DNA of 64,000 bases from Variovorax sp. V93 (GCF_041154485.1 NZ_AP028669.1:4712001-4776000); one strand, 5' to 3'; shown: positions 41,957 through 54,001, numbered from the stretch's first letter. Notes: generated from the letters alone by a model not told the origin. Translations and numbers: made by a program.

Positions 41957-43129
41957 CTAGGCCGTTTCCGAAAACAGCTCGCGCCCGATCAGCATGCGTC
42001 GGATCTCGCTGGTGCCGGCCCCGATCTCGTACAGCTTGGCATCGCGCCACAGCCGCTCGACCGGAAAGTCCTTCGTGTAGCCCACGCCGCCCAGCGCCTG
42101 GATCGCCTCGCCGGCCATCCACGTGGCCTTCTCGGCCGAATAGAGAATGGCGCCGGCCGCGTCCTTGCGGAAGGTGCGCGCATGGTCGTTGCGGTCGCAG
42201 GCCTTGCCCACGGCGTACACGTAAGCGCGCGTGGCCTGCCAGGTCGAGTACATGTCCGCGAGCTTGCCCTGCATCAGCTGGAATTCGCCGATGCTCTGGC
42301 CGAACTGCTTGCGCTCGTGGATGAAGGGCAGCACCGCGTCCATGCAGGCGGCCATGATGCCCAGCGGCCCGCCCGAGAGCACCGCGCGCTCATAGTCGAG
42401 GCCGCTCATCAGCACCTTGGCGCCCATGCCTTCACCGCCGAGCACGTTCTCTTCGGGCACTTCGCAGTTGTCGAAGAACAGCGGATAGGTGTTGGAGCCG
42501 CGCATGCCGAGCTTGTCGAGCTTGGTGCCGGCCGAGAAGCCCTTGAAGCCCTTTTCGACGATGAAGGCCGTCATGCCGCGCGCACCCATCTCGGGTTCGG
42601 TCTTGGCGTAGATCACCAGGGTATCGGCGTCGCCGCCGTTGGTGATCCACATCTTGCCGCCGTTGAGCACGTAGTAGCCGTTCTTCTTCTCGGCCTTGAG
42701 CTTCATGCTCACGACGTCGGAGCCGGCGTTGGGCTCGCTCATGGCCAGCGCGCCCACGTGCTCGCCGCTCACGAGCCTGGGCAGGTATTTCTTCTTCTGC
42801 GCGTCGCTGCCGTTGCGGTGGATCTGGTTCACGCACAGGTTGGAGTGCGCGCCGTACGAGAGGCCGACCGAGGCCGAGGCGCGCGACACCTCTTCCATGG
42901 CCACGATGTGCGCCAGGTAGCCCAGCTCGGTGCCGCCGAATTCTTCCTTCACCGTCATGCCGTGCAGGCCGAGCTCGCCGAGCTTGCGCCACAGGTCGTG
43001 CGGGAACAGGTTGTCGCGGTCGATGTCGGCGGCGCGCGGGGCGATCTCGTTCGCGGCAAAGTCCTGGATCGCGCTGCGCAGCGAGTCGATGGTGTCGCCC
43101 AGGTCGAAGTTCAGGCCGGGATCGTGCAT
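41957..43129 (-). CDS. ivd: Isovaleryl-CoA dehydrogenase
   Basis: The 390-residue flavoenzyme oxidises isovaleryl-CoA to 3-methylcrotonyl-CoA. The catalytic Glu lies in [18 protein letters not shown], the internal position typical of isovaleryl-CoA dehydrogenases rather than the C-terminal one of most relatives. [26 protein letters not shown] and [20 protein letters not shown] support the assignment. ATG 43129 has a GAGGAGAC ribosome site. It is the first gene of the leucine operon and divergent from an AraC-type regulator. Confidence 0.95.
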   Translation of the reverse strand: MHDPGLNFDLGDTIDSLRSAIQDFAANEIAPRAADIDRDNLFPHDLWRKLGELGLHGMTVKEEFGGTELGYLAHIVAMEEVSRASASVGLSYGAHSNLCVNQIHRNGSDAQKKKYLPRLVSGEHVGALAMSEPNAGSDVVSMKLKAEKKNGYYVLNGGKMWITNGGDADTLVIYAKTEPEMGARGMTAFIVEKGFKGFSAGTKLDKLGMRGSNTYPLFFDNCEVPEENVLGGEGMGAKVLMSGLDYERAVLSGGPLGIMAACMDAVLPFIHERKQFGQSIGEFQLMQGKLADMYSTWQATRAYVYAVGKACDRNDHARTFRKDAAGAILYSAEKATWMAGEAIQALGGVGYTKDFPVERLWRDAKLYEIGAGTSEIRRMLIGRELFSETA

Positions 43130-43220
43130 GTGTGTTGTCTCCTCTGAAGGGTCGGCGCGCAGGCAGGCTGTCCCACGCGGATGGGCGCTTGGAAGAATGC
43201 AGCTTACGCCTCGCCGCGCC

Positions 43221-43255
43221 GCAATTGGCGCCACAATGGTTGCAAATTGCGCCAC
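43221..43255. promoter_or_regulatory. 21-base direct repeat between ivd and the AraC-type gene
   Basis: GCAATTGGCGCCAC (43221-43234) recurs as GCAAATTGCGCCAC (43242-43255), a period of 21 bases, two helical turns. Tandem half-sites at this spacing are the usual target of AraC-family dimers. It lies between the divergent starts at 43129 and 43273, so it probably controls both ivd and the regulator. Confidence 0.6.
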
Positions 43256-43272
43256 GCTGGAACCACCTGACC

Positions 43273-44301
43273 ATGTCGTCCCCGTCCTTCCTCCGACCTG
43301 CCCGCGCCGTCACGCCGATGGCCTTCGTGAGAGCCATCGTGCAGGGCTACGAGCGCTATGGCATCGATCCGTCCGCGGCGCTGCAAGCGGCACAGATCAC
43401 GCCGCGCGAGCTGGCCCGGCCGGGCGCGCGGGTGACGGCTGCGCAGTTCGAGGCGCTGTCGGGCCATGCGATGCAGGAGCTCGACGACGAGGCGCTCGGC
43501 TGGTTCTCGCGGCGGCTGCCTTGGGGCAGCTACGGCATGCTGTGCCGCGCCTCGCTGACCTCGCCCGACCTGGGCGTGGCCATCAAGCGCTGGTGCCGCC
43601 ATCACCGCCTGCTGACCGAGGACATCACGCTGGCGCTGGAGGTGTCGGGCGGCGTGGCCACGCTGCGCATCGCCGAGCACCGCCCGCTGGACGAGGCGTT
43701 CCGCGAGTTCTGCCTGGTGACGAGCCTGCGCTTCTTGCACGGGTACGTCTGCTGGGCCATCGATTCGCGTATCTCGCTGCGGGACGCGACCTTTCCCTTT
43801 GCAGCGCCGCCGCACCGCGACGCCTATCCGCTGATGTTCACGCCCGAGGTGCGCTTCGATGCGCCCGAGGCGAGCATCAGCTTCGACGAGCGCTATCTCG
43901 CGCTGCCGCTGCAGCGCGACGAGCGTGCGCTGCGCACCATGCTCAAGCGGGCGCTGCCGCTCACGGTGCTGCAGTACCGGCGCGACCGCCTGCTGGGCCA
44001 GCGCGTGCGCGAGCTGCTGCGTTCGCGCGCCGCCGAGGCCACCACGGCGGAGGCGCTGGCCACGCTGCTCAATGTGTCGGGCCGCACGCTGCACCGGCAG
44101 CTGCACGAGGAAGGCACCTCGCTGCAGGCGCTGAAGAACGAAGTGCGCCACGAGATGGCGGTGGAGCAGCTGCGCCGCACCAACCGGCCGATCAAGCAGG
44201 TGGCACTGGCGGTGGGCTTTCGCAACGAGAAGAGCTTTTCGCGTGCGTTCCTGCAGTGGACCGGGCATGCGCCGCGGGACTTTCGGCTGCGGGGGTTGTA
44301 G
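43273..44301 (+). CDS. AraC family transcriptional regulator (PF12625 type)
   Basis: The 342-residue protein has an N-terminal ligand domain of the kind found in AraC regulators of lipid and aromatic catabolism (residues about 20-215, with the [23 protein letters not shown] start) and a C-terminal double HTH with [39 protein letters not shown] and [30 protein letters not shown]. It faces the isovaleryl-CoA dehydrogenase operon across a 21-base direct repeat, so local control of leucine degradation is likely. The effector may be a pathway acid or CoA ester. Confidence 0.9.
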   Translation: MSSPSFLRPARAVTPMAFVRAIVQGYERYGIDPSAALQAAQITPRELARPGARVTAAQFEALSGHAMQELDDEALGWFSRRLPWGSYGMLCRASLTSPDLGVAIKRWCRHHRLLTEDITLALEVSGGVATLRIAEHRPLDEAFREFCLVTSLRFLHGYVCWAIDSRISLRDATFPFAAPPHRDAYPLMFTPEVRFDAPEASISFDERYLALPLQRDERALRTMLKRALPLTVLQYRRDRLLGQRVRELLRSRAAEATTAEALATLLNVSGRTLHRQLHEEGTSLQALKNEVRHEMAVEQLRRTNRPIKQVALAVGFRNEKSFSRAFLQWTGHAPRDFRLRGL

Positions 44302-44320
44302 CGGTTGCTTCTGCGCGCTT

Positions 44321-44580
44321 GTTCAGGGCGCGTGCACAGGCCACCGGGTACTCCCCTCCGCGAATGTCCCCCGGCCTGCGGCCTCCTCCTTGATTTCGCT
44401 GCGGGGAGCACCCGATGTCCTGTGCACGAGGGCACGCTCGTGGTGCACCGCTGATCAACGACCGCTCTGCATAACGCTCCCGTCGATGGGGTGCCTTGCG
44501 CAGCGAAATAAAGGGGGAGGCCGCAGGCCGGAGGACATTCGCTTCGCCGCGTACCCCGTCGGCGGGAGCGCGCCCTGAAT
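44321..44580. repeat. Composite inverted-repeat element, two units in opposite orientation
   Basis: The gap between the AraC gene and the thioredoxin gene holds no coding frame. Two core units, 44361-44403 and 44499-44541, are reverse complements at 40 of 43 positions. The left core sits between arms 44332-44356 and 44403-44427 (22 of 25 pair); the right has arms near 44475-44493 and 44549-44567. The outer ends also match: TTCAGGGCGCG near 44322 and its inverse CGCGCCCTGAA near 44569. It looks like a nonautonomous repeat of its own family, distinct from the REP pairs. Confidence 0.7.
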
Positions 44581-44622
44581 CAGCAGCGCCCAAACAAAGG
44601 CACTTACGCGAAGTGGCGAAGC

Positions 44623-44949
44623 TCAGCCCGGCTGCGCAATCAACGCCAGCGCATCGGCGATCGACTGGCTGTCTTCCGGCCGCACCAGCTTCGCAACCTG
44701 CTGGCCGTCGCGCATGAACACCAGCGTGGGCCACAACCGCACGTTGAACGAGCGGCCCAGCGGCCTCCCGCTGCCGTCCTCGACCTTGATGCGCGGGATG
44801 TCCGGGTACTTGGCAAAGGCTTCGGCGATGCTCGGTTGCGCGGCCTTGCAGATGCCGCACCAGTTGGTGCCGAACTCGACCACGGCCGGGCCCTTCAGGG
44901 CATCGATCTCGGCGCGGTCGGGCTGCTCGGTCTTGTATTCGGAAGTCAT
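44623..44949 (-). CDS. Thioredoxin family protein
   Basis: The 108-residue protein has a thioredoxin fold with the redox motif WCGIC at about residues 30-34, then the partner motif WPTLVFMRDGQQV with the cis-Pro. It lacks a signal peptide and so is cytoplasmic. The CGIC active site differs from the CGPC of classical thioredoxin, which may shift redox potential. The ATG at 44949 has an AAGGAG site eight bases upstream. The HAD gene upstream is 84 bases away. Confidence 0.9.
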   Translation of the reverse strand: MTSEYKTEQPDRAEIDALKGPAVVEFGTNWCGICKAAQPSIAEAFAKYPDIPRIKVEDGSGRPLGRSFNVRLWPTLVFMRDGQQVAKLVRPEDSQSIADALALIAQPG

Positions 44950-45033
44950 GGGATCCGGCTCCTTGTGGACTGGCTTGCTTGATGCCATTGCAGCAGAAAC
45001 CCTGCGGGCTTGCTCGCGGCAGGGGCTTGGTCT

Positions 45034-45726
45034 TCAGGCCGGCTGCAGGCCGTGCGAAGCAAGCAGCGCAGGCAGTTCCTGCATGTCGCTGAACACCTGC
45101 AGCGCGCCGACGCTGCGCAGCGCCTCGGGGCCGCTGTGGCCCGATTCGCCGGTGCTGTAGCCGAACACGGTGGCACCCGCGGCCACGCCGGCCATTGCGC
45201 CCGTGACGGTGTCCTCGACCACCGCGCAGCGCTTCGGATCGACACCCAGCGCCTCGGCGGCGGCAAGGTATACGTCGGGATAGGGCTTGGAGCGCGGCAT
45301 CTCGTGGCCGCTGAAGATGCGGCCCTCGAAGCACTCGAGCAGCCCGACCTTCGCCAGTTGCAGTTCGACCTTGTGGCGGTCGGCGCCCGAGGCGCAGGCG
45401 ATGCGGCCCCGGAGCCGCGCATGGATCTCGCGGATGGCCGCCGGGGCGTGGGCGATGGCCACGAGGTCGCGCTCGAGGGCTTCGTTGCGGCGGGCCCTGA
45501 AGGCCTTGAGCCAGTCTTCGGTGATCCTGACGCCGGTCTTCGATTCGATGAGCGCGGCTTCGTCCTTCACGGCCTTGCCGGTGAAGGTGTTCATCGACTC
45601 TTCGGTGGTGAGATGCCAGCCGAGCTCGCCGAGCATCTCGGCGAGCACGCGGTTGGTGATGGGTTCGGAATCGACGAGGACGCCGTCGCAGTCGAAGAGT
45701 ACGGCGTCGAAGGGGAATGGGGTCAT
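45034..45726 (-). CDS. HAD-IA family phosphatase (beta-phosphoglucomutase-like)
   Basis: The 230-residue hydrolase has motif I DAVLFDCDGVLVDSEP (nucleophile Asp and acid/base Asp), motif II ACASGADRHK, motif III KPYPDVYLAAAEALG and motif IV VVEDTVTGAMAG. A helical cap follows motif I. It removes phosphate from a sugar phosphate or similar small molecule; phosphoglycolate- and phosphoglucomutase-like activities are both possible. It is downstream of thiC on the same strand with 54 bases between them. Confidence 0.9.
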   Translation of the reverse strand: MTPFPFDAVLFDCDGVLVDSEPITNRVLAEMLGELGWHLTTEESMNTFTGKAVKDEAALIESKTGVRITEDWLKAFRARRNEALERDLVAIAHAPAAIREIHARLRGRIACASGADRHKVELQLAKVGLLECFEGRIFSGHEMPRSKPYPDVYLAAAEALGVDPKRCAVVEDTVTGAMAGVAAGATVFGYSTGESGHSGPEALRSVGALQVFSDMQELPALLASHGLQPA

Positions 45727-45780
45727 TGCGCTGCAGGGGTTCGGGGAATTCCCCCATGGTAGCAATGACCCCGGCCGGGC

Positions 45781-47857
<2,077 letters not shown>

Positions 47858-47889
47858 GGGGACTATTGTGCGGGCCGCAGCCCGGTGCG

Positions 47890-48318
47890 TCAACCGGGGG
47901 TCTGCAGATCGCCTTCGAGGTAGAACCAGCGCTCCCCCTCGCGCACGAAGCGGCTGCGCTCGTGCAGGCGCGTGGCGGCGCCGGTGCTGCTGCGCTGGCG
48001 GGCGACGAATTCGACCTCGGCATGGTCGGCGTCGAGCACCGAGCGCGAGCGGATGTCCAGGCCCAGCCACTTCACGCCGGGTTCGAACTCGATCGACGCC
48101 GGCCGCGTCGACGCGTGCCAGGTGGCCAGCAGGTAGGGGCCGCGTTCCAGCACGAAGGCGGTATAGCGCGAGCGCATCAGCGATTCGGCGTCGGGCGCGG
48201 GCGTGCCCTCGAAATCCTCGAGGTAGCGGCCGCAGCACAGGGCATAGCCGATGGGCTTGTCTCGGCGGTCCGTGCGGCCGCAGGGGCAAGGTCCGGTGGT
48301 GGGATCGGTGGCACTCAT
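47890..48318 (-). CDS. YchJ-like (UPF0225) protein
   Basis: The 142-residue protein starts with a Cys cluster (PCPCGRTDRRDKPIGYALCCGRYL), a SEC-C-like zinc knuckle, followed by the UPF0225 core ESLMRSRYTAFVLERGPYLLATW and ending HERSRFVREGERWFYLEGD. The biochemical role is not known; it is small and cytoplasmic. ATG 48318 begins the family sequence although its ribosome site is weak. It follows the acyl-CoA dehydrogenase gene by 86 bases. Confidence 0.88.
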   Translation of the reverse strand: MSATDPTTGPCPCGRTDRRDKPIGYALCCGRYLEDFEGTPAPDAESLMRSRYTAFVLERGPYLLATWHASTRPASIEFEPGVKWLGLDIRSRSVLDADHAEVEFVARQRSSTGAATRLHERSRFVREGERWFYLEGDLQTPG

Positions 48319-48404
48319 GAAGAACGCTATTGGAACATCCTCCGGGGCCCTTCGCCGATGGGGCAAGCCCGGGGCCCGGCCGGCGGCCGTGCGAAACGCC
48401 CGGT

Positions 48405-49535
48405 TCAGGCCAGCGCGCGCTGGATCAGCAGCTTCTGGATGTCCGAGGTGCCTTCGTAGATCTGGCACACGCGCACGTCGCGGTAAATGCGTTCGAGCGG
48501 AAAGTCGCTCACATAGCCGTAGCCGCCCAGCGTCTGGATCGCAGCGCTGCAGACGCGCTCGGCCATTTCGCTCGCGAACAGCTTGGCCATGGCGGCTTCC
48601 TTGAGGCAGGGCCGGCCGGCATCGCGCAGGCTGGCGGCATGCCAGATCAGCTGGCGCGCGGCCTCGAGCTGCGTGGCGCATTCGGCCAGCCTGAAACCGA
48701 CGGCCTGCTGCTCGAAGATCGCCCCGCCGAAGGCCTGGCGCTCCTTGGCATAGGCCAGCGCCACGTCGAAGGCGCTGCGCGCCATGCCCACGCTCTGCGC
48801 CGCAATGCCGATGCGGCCGCCCTCGAGCGCGCCCAGCGCGATCTTGTAGCCCTCGCCCTCGGCGCCGATGAGGTTTTCCGCCGGAATGCGGCAGCCGTCG
48901 AAGTTGATCTGCGCGGTGTCGCTGCTGTGCTGGCCCAGCTTGTCTTCCAGGCGCGCGACGTTGTAGCCCGGTGCGTCGGTCGGCACGATGAAAGCGCTCA
49001 TGCCGCGCTTGCCCGCGCCCTTGTCGGTCACCGCGATGACGATGGCCACCTGGCCGTTCTTGCCGCTGGTGATGAACTGCTTCACGCCGTCGATCACCCA
49101 GCCGTCGCCGTCCTTGCGCGCCGTGGTGCGCAGGCTCGAGGCGTCGCTGCCGGCCTGCGGCTCGGTAAGGCAGAAGGCGCCGAGCATCCGGCCCTGCGCC
49201 AGCGGCTCGAGCCACTGCTTCTTCTGCTGCGCGTTGCCGTAGCGCATGAGGATGGCGTTGACCGGGCAGTTGGTCACGCTGATGGCGGTGCTGGTGCCGC
49301 CGTCGCCGGCCGCGATCTCCTCGAGCACCAGCGCGAGCGTGAGGTAGTCGAGGCCCGCGCCGCCGTGTTCCTCGGGCACGCAGATGCCGTAGGCGCCGAG
49401 CGCCGCGAGGCCCTGGTGCGCTTCCTTCGGGAAGCTGTGCTCGCGGTCCCACCGCGGGGCATGGGGCCAGAGTTCGGCCTGCGAGAAATCGCGCACCGCG
49501 TCGCGGATGGCTTCCTGGTCGGCACTGAGCAGCAT
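48405..49535 (-). CDS. Short-chain acyl-CoA dehydrogenase
   Basis: The 376-residue flavoprotein has CLTEPQAGSDASSLRT, KQFITSGKNGQVAIV, GGYGYVSDFPLERIYRD and the C-terminal VCQIYEGTSDIQKLLIQRALA, with the usual catalytic Glu in YEGTS. It is a generic short- or branched-chain acyl-CoA dehydrogenase. It lies downstream of an M20 peptidase and a thiolase on one strand, with a strong terminator between thiolase and peptidase, so it is read with the peptidase. Confidence 0.92.
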   Translation of the reverse strand: MLLSADQEAIRDAVRDFSQAELWPHAPRWDREHSFPKEAHQGLAALGAYGICVPEEHGGAGLDYLTLALVLEEIAAGDGGTSTAISVTNCPVNAILMRYGNAQQKKQWLEPLAQGRMLGAFCLTEPQAGSDASSLRTTARKDGDGWVIDGVKQFITSGKNGQVAIVIAVTDKGAGKRGMSAFIVPTDAPGYNVARLEDKLGQHSSDTAQINFDGCRIPAENLIGAEGEGYKIALGALEGGRIGIAAQSVGMARSAFDVALAYAKERQAFGGAIFEQQAVGFRLAECATQLEAARQLIWHAASLRDAGRPCLKEAAMAKLFASEMAERVCSAAIQTLGGYGYVSDFPLERIYRDVRVCQIYEGTSDIQKLLIQRALA

Positions 49536-49570
49536 GGCGTTGTCTCCTGTCTTTTTTCTTGCGGGCCTGC

Positions 49571-50821
49571 TTACTTGCCGGCGCCCAGGTCCATGATGAG
49601 CCGCGCCGCCATGTACAGGCGCCGTGGAATGGCGCTGATGTCGACGTACTCGGCCTTGTCGCTGTGGTAGCCGAAGCCCGGCAGGCCCAGGCTCTCGATC
49701 ACGGGCTTGCCCGATAGCGCTGCGTAGGCCGCGTCGGTGCCGCCGCCGGTGCGCTCTTCCACGCCCAGCGTGCCGCCGGCCTCCTTGTAGTAGGCCACGG
49801 CCTTGTCGACCAGCTTCCTGCCGCCTTCGCCCGCATTGAAGGCCGGACGGCCGCGCGTGACCACCACCTTGACATCGGATTCGGGCAGCTTCTTCTGCTG
49901 CGCCCTTTCTTCGAGCGTCTTCATGGCGGCTTCGAAGTCCTCGTTCTGCGCGTAGCGCACGTCGGCGTTCAGCGTGGCGCTGGCCGGAATGATGTTCGAC
50001 ACGTTGCCGGCCTTGGCCATGGTCCAGTTGAAGCGCAGGTGCCTGGCCTTGTCGTCGATGCTCATGGTGCGCAGCACGAGGTCGGACGCCTCGACCAGCG
50101 CGTTCACGCCCAGGTCGGGCGCGGCGCCCGCATGCGAGGCCTTGCCGGTGATGTTCACCTGCACGTAGGCAATGCCCGAAGTGCCGAGCGAAAGCTTCTC
50201 GTCGCCCGCGCTCGTGGGTTCGAACGAGAGCACGTAGTCGGCCTGCCTGGCTTCTTCCTGGATCAGGTCGCGCGAGCCGAAGGAGCCTTTTTCCTCGTCG
50301 GTGTTGAACAGCACGGTGATGGTGCCGTAGTCGCGCACGCCGTAGTCCTTGAGCAGCTTCAGCGTGTGCAGGATGACGGCGTTGCCGCCCTTGTCGTCGG
50401 CGATGCCGGGGCCGTAGGCCTTGTTGCCTTCGATGCGGAACGGCGCCTTGGCGAGCGTGCCCTTGAGGTACACGGTGTCCATGTGCGACATCAGCAGCAG
50501 GTTCTTGCCGCCCCGGCCCTTGAGCTTGCCGACGATGTTGTCGCCCACCACGAGGCCGGCGGACTTGCTGCGCGTGACGGTGAAACCGAGATTCTTGAGT
50601 TCGCCCTCGAGGTAGTTCCCCGCGGCCGCAATGCCCTCGGCATCGCCCGTGCCGGTTTCGATGTTGACCAGCTGCTCCAGCGTCTTGAGCACTGCGGGCT
50701 GCGCATCGGTGGCGGCCTGGAACAGCACGTTGTCGCGCTTCTGCGCCCAGCCGGCGGCAGGCGCCAGGAAGGCGGCGGCCAGCAGGGCTGCGAGCATGGT
50801 GCGTTGATTGAATGGGCGCAT
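49571..50821 (-). CDS. Exported M20 family metallopeptidase (glutamate-carboxypeptidase-like)
   Basis: The 416-residue protein has a signal peptide (residues 1-26, ending GWAQK) and the zinc peptidase motifs LLMSHMDTVY (His and catalytic Asp), GIADDKGG (bridging Asp), NTDEEKGS (Glu pair), FEPTSAG and GFGYHSDKAEY (last His). This is the order seen in carboxypeptidase G2. It would cut C-terminal glutamate or a similar residue in the periplasm. The ATG at 50821 starts the signal peptide; the longer frame overlaps the thiolase gene. Confidence 0.9.
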   Translation of the reverse strand: MRPFNQRTMLAALLAAAFLAPAAGWAQKRDNVLFQAATDAQPAVLKTLEQLVNIETGTGDAEGIAAAGNYLEGELKNLGFTVTRSKSAGLVVGDNIVGKLKGRGGKNLLLMSHMDTVYLKGTLAKAPFRIEGNKAYGPGIADDKGGNAVILHTLKLLKDYGVRDYGTITVLFNTDEEKGSFGSRDLIQEEARQADYVLSFEPTSAGDEKLSLGTSGIAYVQVNITGKASHAGAAPDLGVNALVEASDLVLRTMSIDDKARHLRFNWTMAKAGNVSNIIPASATLNADVRYAQNEDFEAAMKTLEERAQQKKLPESDVKVVVTRGRPAFNAGEGGRKLVDKAVAYYKEAGGTLGVEERTGGGTDAAYAALSGKPVIESLGLPGFGYHSDKAEYVDISAIPRRLYMAARLIMDLGAGK

Positions 50822-50856
50822 GAAGAATCTCCTGGCGTCTGCAGTATTCGTAGAGA

Positions 50857-50907
50857 GAAAAACCACGAAGCGCCCCGGCAAGGGGCGCTTGTGGTGGTTG
50901 TTTTTTG
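50857..50907 (-). terminator. Strong (bidirectional) terminator after the thiolase gene
   Basis: On the minus strand AACCACCACAAGCGCCCC-TTGCC-GGGGCGCTTCGTGGTT is followed by TTTCTC; the plus strand also ends in TTGTTTTTTG. The stem begins right after the thiolase stop (50908-50910), so it separates that gene from the peptidase gene. Confidence 0.85.
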
Positions 50908-52092
50908 TTAAAGCAACTCGAGTGCCACGGCGGTGCCTTCGCCCCCGCCGATGCACAGCGTGGCGACGCCGCGCTTCTTGCCGCGCGCCTTCAGCGCATG
51001 GATCAGCGTGACCATGATGCGCGCACCGCTGGCGCCGATGGGGTGGCCCAGCGCGCAGGCGCCGCCGTTCACGTTGACGATCTCGTGCGACACGTCGAGC
51101 TCGTGCATCAGCGCCATCGGCACCACCGCGAAGGCCTCGTTCACTTCCCACAGGTCCACGTCCTTGACGGTCCAGCCGGTCTTCTTGAACAGCTTGGCCA
51201 CGGCGCCCACGGGCGCGGTGGAGAACCACTCGGGCTGCTGGGCGTGCGTGGCATGGCCGACCAGGCGCGCAATGGGCTTCGCGCCGATCTTCTTCGCGTG
51301 CGACTCGGTCATCATCACCAGCGCCGCGGCGCCGTCGTTGATCGAGGAGCTCGACGCCGCGGTGATGGTGCCGTTCTCCTTCTTGAACGCGGGCTTGAGC
51401 GTGGCGATCTTGTCGAGCTTGACCTTGCCCGGGCCCTCGTCGATGGAAATGACGGTGTCGCCGCCGCGGCCCTTGACGGTGACGGGCGCGATCTCATCCT
51501 TGAACGCGCCGGATTCGGTGGCGGCCTTGGCGCGCTGCACGCTCGCAATGGCAAACGCGTCCTGCTGCTCGCGCGTGAACTTGTACTTGGCGGCGCAGTC
51601 TTCGCCGAAGGTGCCCATGGAGCGGCCCGGCTGGTAGGCGTCTTCCAGGCCGTCGAGCATCATGTGGTCGAAGATGCGGTCGTGGCCCATGCGGTAGCCG
51701 CCGCGGCCCTTGAGCATGAGGTAGGGCGCATTGGTCATGCTTTCCATGCCGCCCGCCACCATCACCTCGTGCGTGCCGGCCAGGAGCAGGTCGTGCGAGA
51801 GCATTGCGGCCTTCATGGCCGAGCCGCACATCTTGCTGAGCGTGACCGCGCCCGCGCTGTCGGGCAGGCCGCCCTTGTAGGCCGCCTGGCGCGCCGGCGC
51901 CTGGCCCTGGCCGGCCATCAGGCAGTTGCCGAACAGCACCTCGCCCACGCTGTCGGGCGCGATGCCGGCGCGCTCCACGGCGGCCTTGATGGCGGCGCCG
52001 CCGAGGTCGTGCGCCGAGAGGGAAGAGAAGTCGCCCTGGAAGCTCCCCATGGGGGTGCGGGCGGCGCCGACGATGACGATGGATTCAGGCAT
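50908..52092 (-). CDS. atoB: Acetyl-CoA C-acetyltransferase (thiolase)
   Basis: The 394-residue thiolase has the acyl-carrying Cys in TLSKMCGSAMKAAM (near residue 88), the His of NVNGGACALGHPIGASGAR and the Cys of ATLCIGGGEGTAV. It interconverts two acetyl-CoA with acetoacetyl-CoA, which matches the end product of the leucine pathway encoded at 35-43 kb and of HMG-CoA lyase. It follows aceK by 57 bases and is closed by a terminator. ATG 52092 begins the conserved MPESIVIVGAARTPMG. Confidence 0.94.
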   Translation of the reverse strand: MPESIVIVGAARTPMGSFQGDFSSLSAHDLGGAAIKAAVERAGIAPDSVGEVLFGNCLMAGQGQAPARQAAYKGGLPDSAGAVTLSKMCGSAMKAAMLSHDLLLAGTHEVMVAGGMESMTNAPYLMLKGRGGYRMGHDRIFDHMMLDGLEDAYQPGRSMGTFGEDCAAKYKFTREQQDAFAIASVQRAKAATESGAFKDEIAPVTVKGRGGDTVISIDEGPGKVKLDKIATLKPAFKKENGTITAASSSSINDGAAALVMMTESHAKKIGAKPIARLVGHATHAQQPEWFSTAPVGAVAKLFKKTGWTVKDVDLWEVNEAFAVVPMALMHELDVSHEIVNVNGGACALGHPIGASGARIMVTLIHALKARGKKRGVATLCIGGGEGTAVALELL

Positions 52093-52149
52093 GGTGGTCT
52101 CCTTCGGAAAGTTGGAAGAAAAAGCGGTCGCCGCGGACCGCGGGCTCAA

Positions 52150-53970
52150 TCAGAAATGGGTCGCATGGCCTTCGTGCGGAAAGCGCTGCGACTCTTCGTA
52201 CGGGAACACATCCAGCATCTGGCCGGCCCGGATGCGTTCCTTGTGGTGCTGCCAGAAGGCAGCGTCGAGCAGGTCGGCATGGTGCGCCATGAAGGCCTCG
52301 CGCACCGCGTCGTTGCCGAGCAGGAAAGGGCCGAAGGTTTCGGGGAACACGTCCTTCGGGCCCACCGAGTACCAGACCTCGCCGCTCATTTCGTCTTCCT
52401 CGTTGCGCGGCGCGGGCACCTTGCGGAACTTGCAGTCGGTGATGTATTCGATCTCGTCGTAGTCGTAGAAGACCACCTTGCCGCCGCGCGTGACGCCGAA
52501 GTTCTTCCACAGCATGTCGCCCGGAAAGATGTTGGCCGCCACCATGTCCTTGATGGCGTTGCCGTACTCGACCACCGCGTGCTCGAGCTGCTCCTTCGCG
52601 CGCTTGGCATGCGCCGGGCTTTCCGGGTTGGCCAGCGTATCGAAGGCCTCCTGCAGGAAGATGTTGAGCGGGATCATGCGGCGCTCGATGTAGACGTGCT
52701 TGAGCACGAGCTCCATCTCCCCGTTGCCGTCGCGGTCGCCGATCTCGAGCTGGCTGGGGGCGAACTTGCGGATCTCCTCGATCAGCTCGGGCTCGAAGCG
52801 GTCGAGCGGAAAACCCACGTCGCTGTATTCCAGCGTGTCGGCCATGCGGCCCACGCGGTCGTGCTGCTTCACGAGCATGTACTTGCCCTTGATCTGCTCG
52901 CGCGTGGTGTCCTTCTGCGGCGGATAGAAGTCCTTGATGACCTTGAACACGAACGGGAACGACGGCAGGTCGAACACCAGCATGACCATGCCCTTGATAC
53001 CGGGCGCAATGCGGAAGCGGTCGCTCGAATAGTTCAGGTGCGAGAGGAAGTCGCGGTAGAACAGCGTCTTGCCCTGCTTGGCGAGGCCCAGCGCGTTGTA
53101 GATTTCGGCGCGCGGCTTGCGCGGCATGAGCGAGCGCAGGAACTGCACGCAGGCCGAGGGCACCTCCATGTCGACCATGAAGTAGGCGCGCGCAAAGCTG
53201 AAGAGCATCTGCAGGTCGTCCTCGCCGAAGAGCGCCGCGTCCACGTAGAACTTGCCCTGGCTGTCGTGCAGGATCGGCAGCGAGAACGGGAGCTCGACGA
53301 AGCCGTTCATGATCTTGCCCACCACATAGGCGCCCTTGTTGCGGTAGAACAGCCCCGAGAGCACCTGCAACTGGAAGTTGGCGCGCAGCTTCACCTGGTG
53401 GAAGCGCCCCATGATGGCGTGCGCCACGCGCTCGGCGTCGCGCCGCTTGTTGGCAAAGCTGCCCTGCAGGCCGTAGTCGTCCAGCATCTGCTCGATGGTG
53501 TCGGCCAGCGTGTCGTGCGAAGGGTAGTAGGGCCGGTACGTGGGTGCGCCGCGCGGCTCGATGTATTCGGTGCTGATGGCCGGGCGAACGAAGATGAAGT
53601 CGTTCTGGAAGTAGGCCCGGTGCAGGATCTTCGTGGTCACCGAATTGAAGAAGCTCTCGGCCAGCTCCGGCTGATGATGGTCCACCAGCAGGCCGATGAA
53701 GTGCAGCTTGACCTGGTGCCACACCTCCATCGGCTGGTCGCCGGCCTTGAATTCCTTCTCGAGCCGGGCCACGGCCTCGTTCACGCGCAAGTCGTAGAAC
53801 TCGATGCGCTCGCGCTGCGCGCGCTGCTGGCCGTGCCAGTCGGCCGTTTCGAAGCGGTGCTTGGCGCGCGCCGACTCGGCACGGAACAGGGTGTAGTGGC
53901 GATTGAACCCGTCGATCATCGCCTTGGCGATGTCGTAGGCCAGCGGTGAATCGAGACGCTGCGGGAACAT
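52150..53970 (-). CDS. aceK: Isocitrate dehydrogenase kinase/phosphatase
   Basis: The 606-residue bifunctional enzyme phosphorylates and dephosphorylates isocitrate dehydrogenase, moving carbon between the TCA cycle and the glyoxylate bypass. AceK landmarks include [24 protein letters not shown], the nucleotide-binding region [35 protein letters not shown] and the metal-binding [18 protein letters not shown]. The length and start [19 protein letters not shown] match beta-proteobacterial AceK. It sits after a carbonic anhydrase and before thiolase, in a minus-strand series headed by the LiuR-like regulator, so acetyl-CoA-yielding catabolism and IDH control may be linked. Confidence 0.95.
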   Translation of the reverse strand: MFPQRLDSPLAYDIAKAMIDGFNRHYTLFRAESARAKHRFETADWHGQQRAQRERIEFYDLRVNEAVARLEKEFKAGDQPMEVWHQVKLHFIGLLVDHHQPELAESFFNSVTTKILHRAYFQNDFIFVRPAISTEYIEPRGAPTYRPYYPSHDTLADTIEQMLDDYGLQGSFANKRRDAERVAHAIMGRFHQVKLRANFQLQVLSGLFYRNKGAYVVGKIMNGFVELPFSLPILHDSQGKFYVDAALFGEDDLQMLFSFARAYFMVDMEVPSACVQFLRSLMPRKPRAEIYNALGLAKQGKTLFYRDFLSHLNYSSDRFRIAPGIKGMVMLVFDLPSFPFVFKVIKDFYPPQKDTTREQIKGKYMLVKQHDRVGRMADTLEYSDVGFPLDRFEPELIEEIRKFAPSQLEIGDRDGNGEMELVLKHVYIERRMIPLNIFLQEAFDTLANPESPAHAKRAKEQLEHAVVEYGNAIKDMVAANIFPGDMLWKNFGVTRGGKVVFYDYDEIEYITDCKFRKVPAPRNEEDEMSGEVWYSVGPKDVFPETFGPFLLGNDAVREAFMAHHADLLDAAFWQHHKERIRAGQMLDVFPYEESQRFPHEGHATHF

Positions 53971-54001
53971 GGCAGTGCGAGTGCGGATGCTGAACGGCCG
54001 G

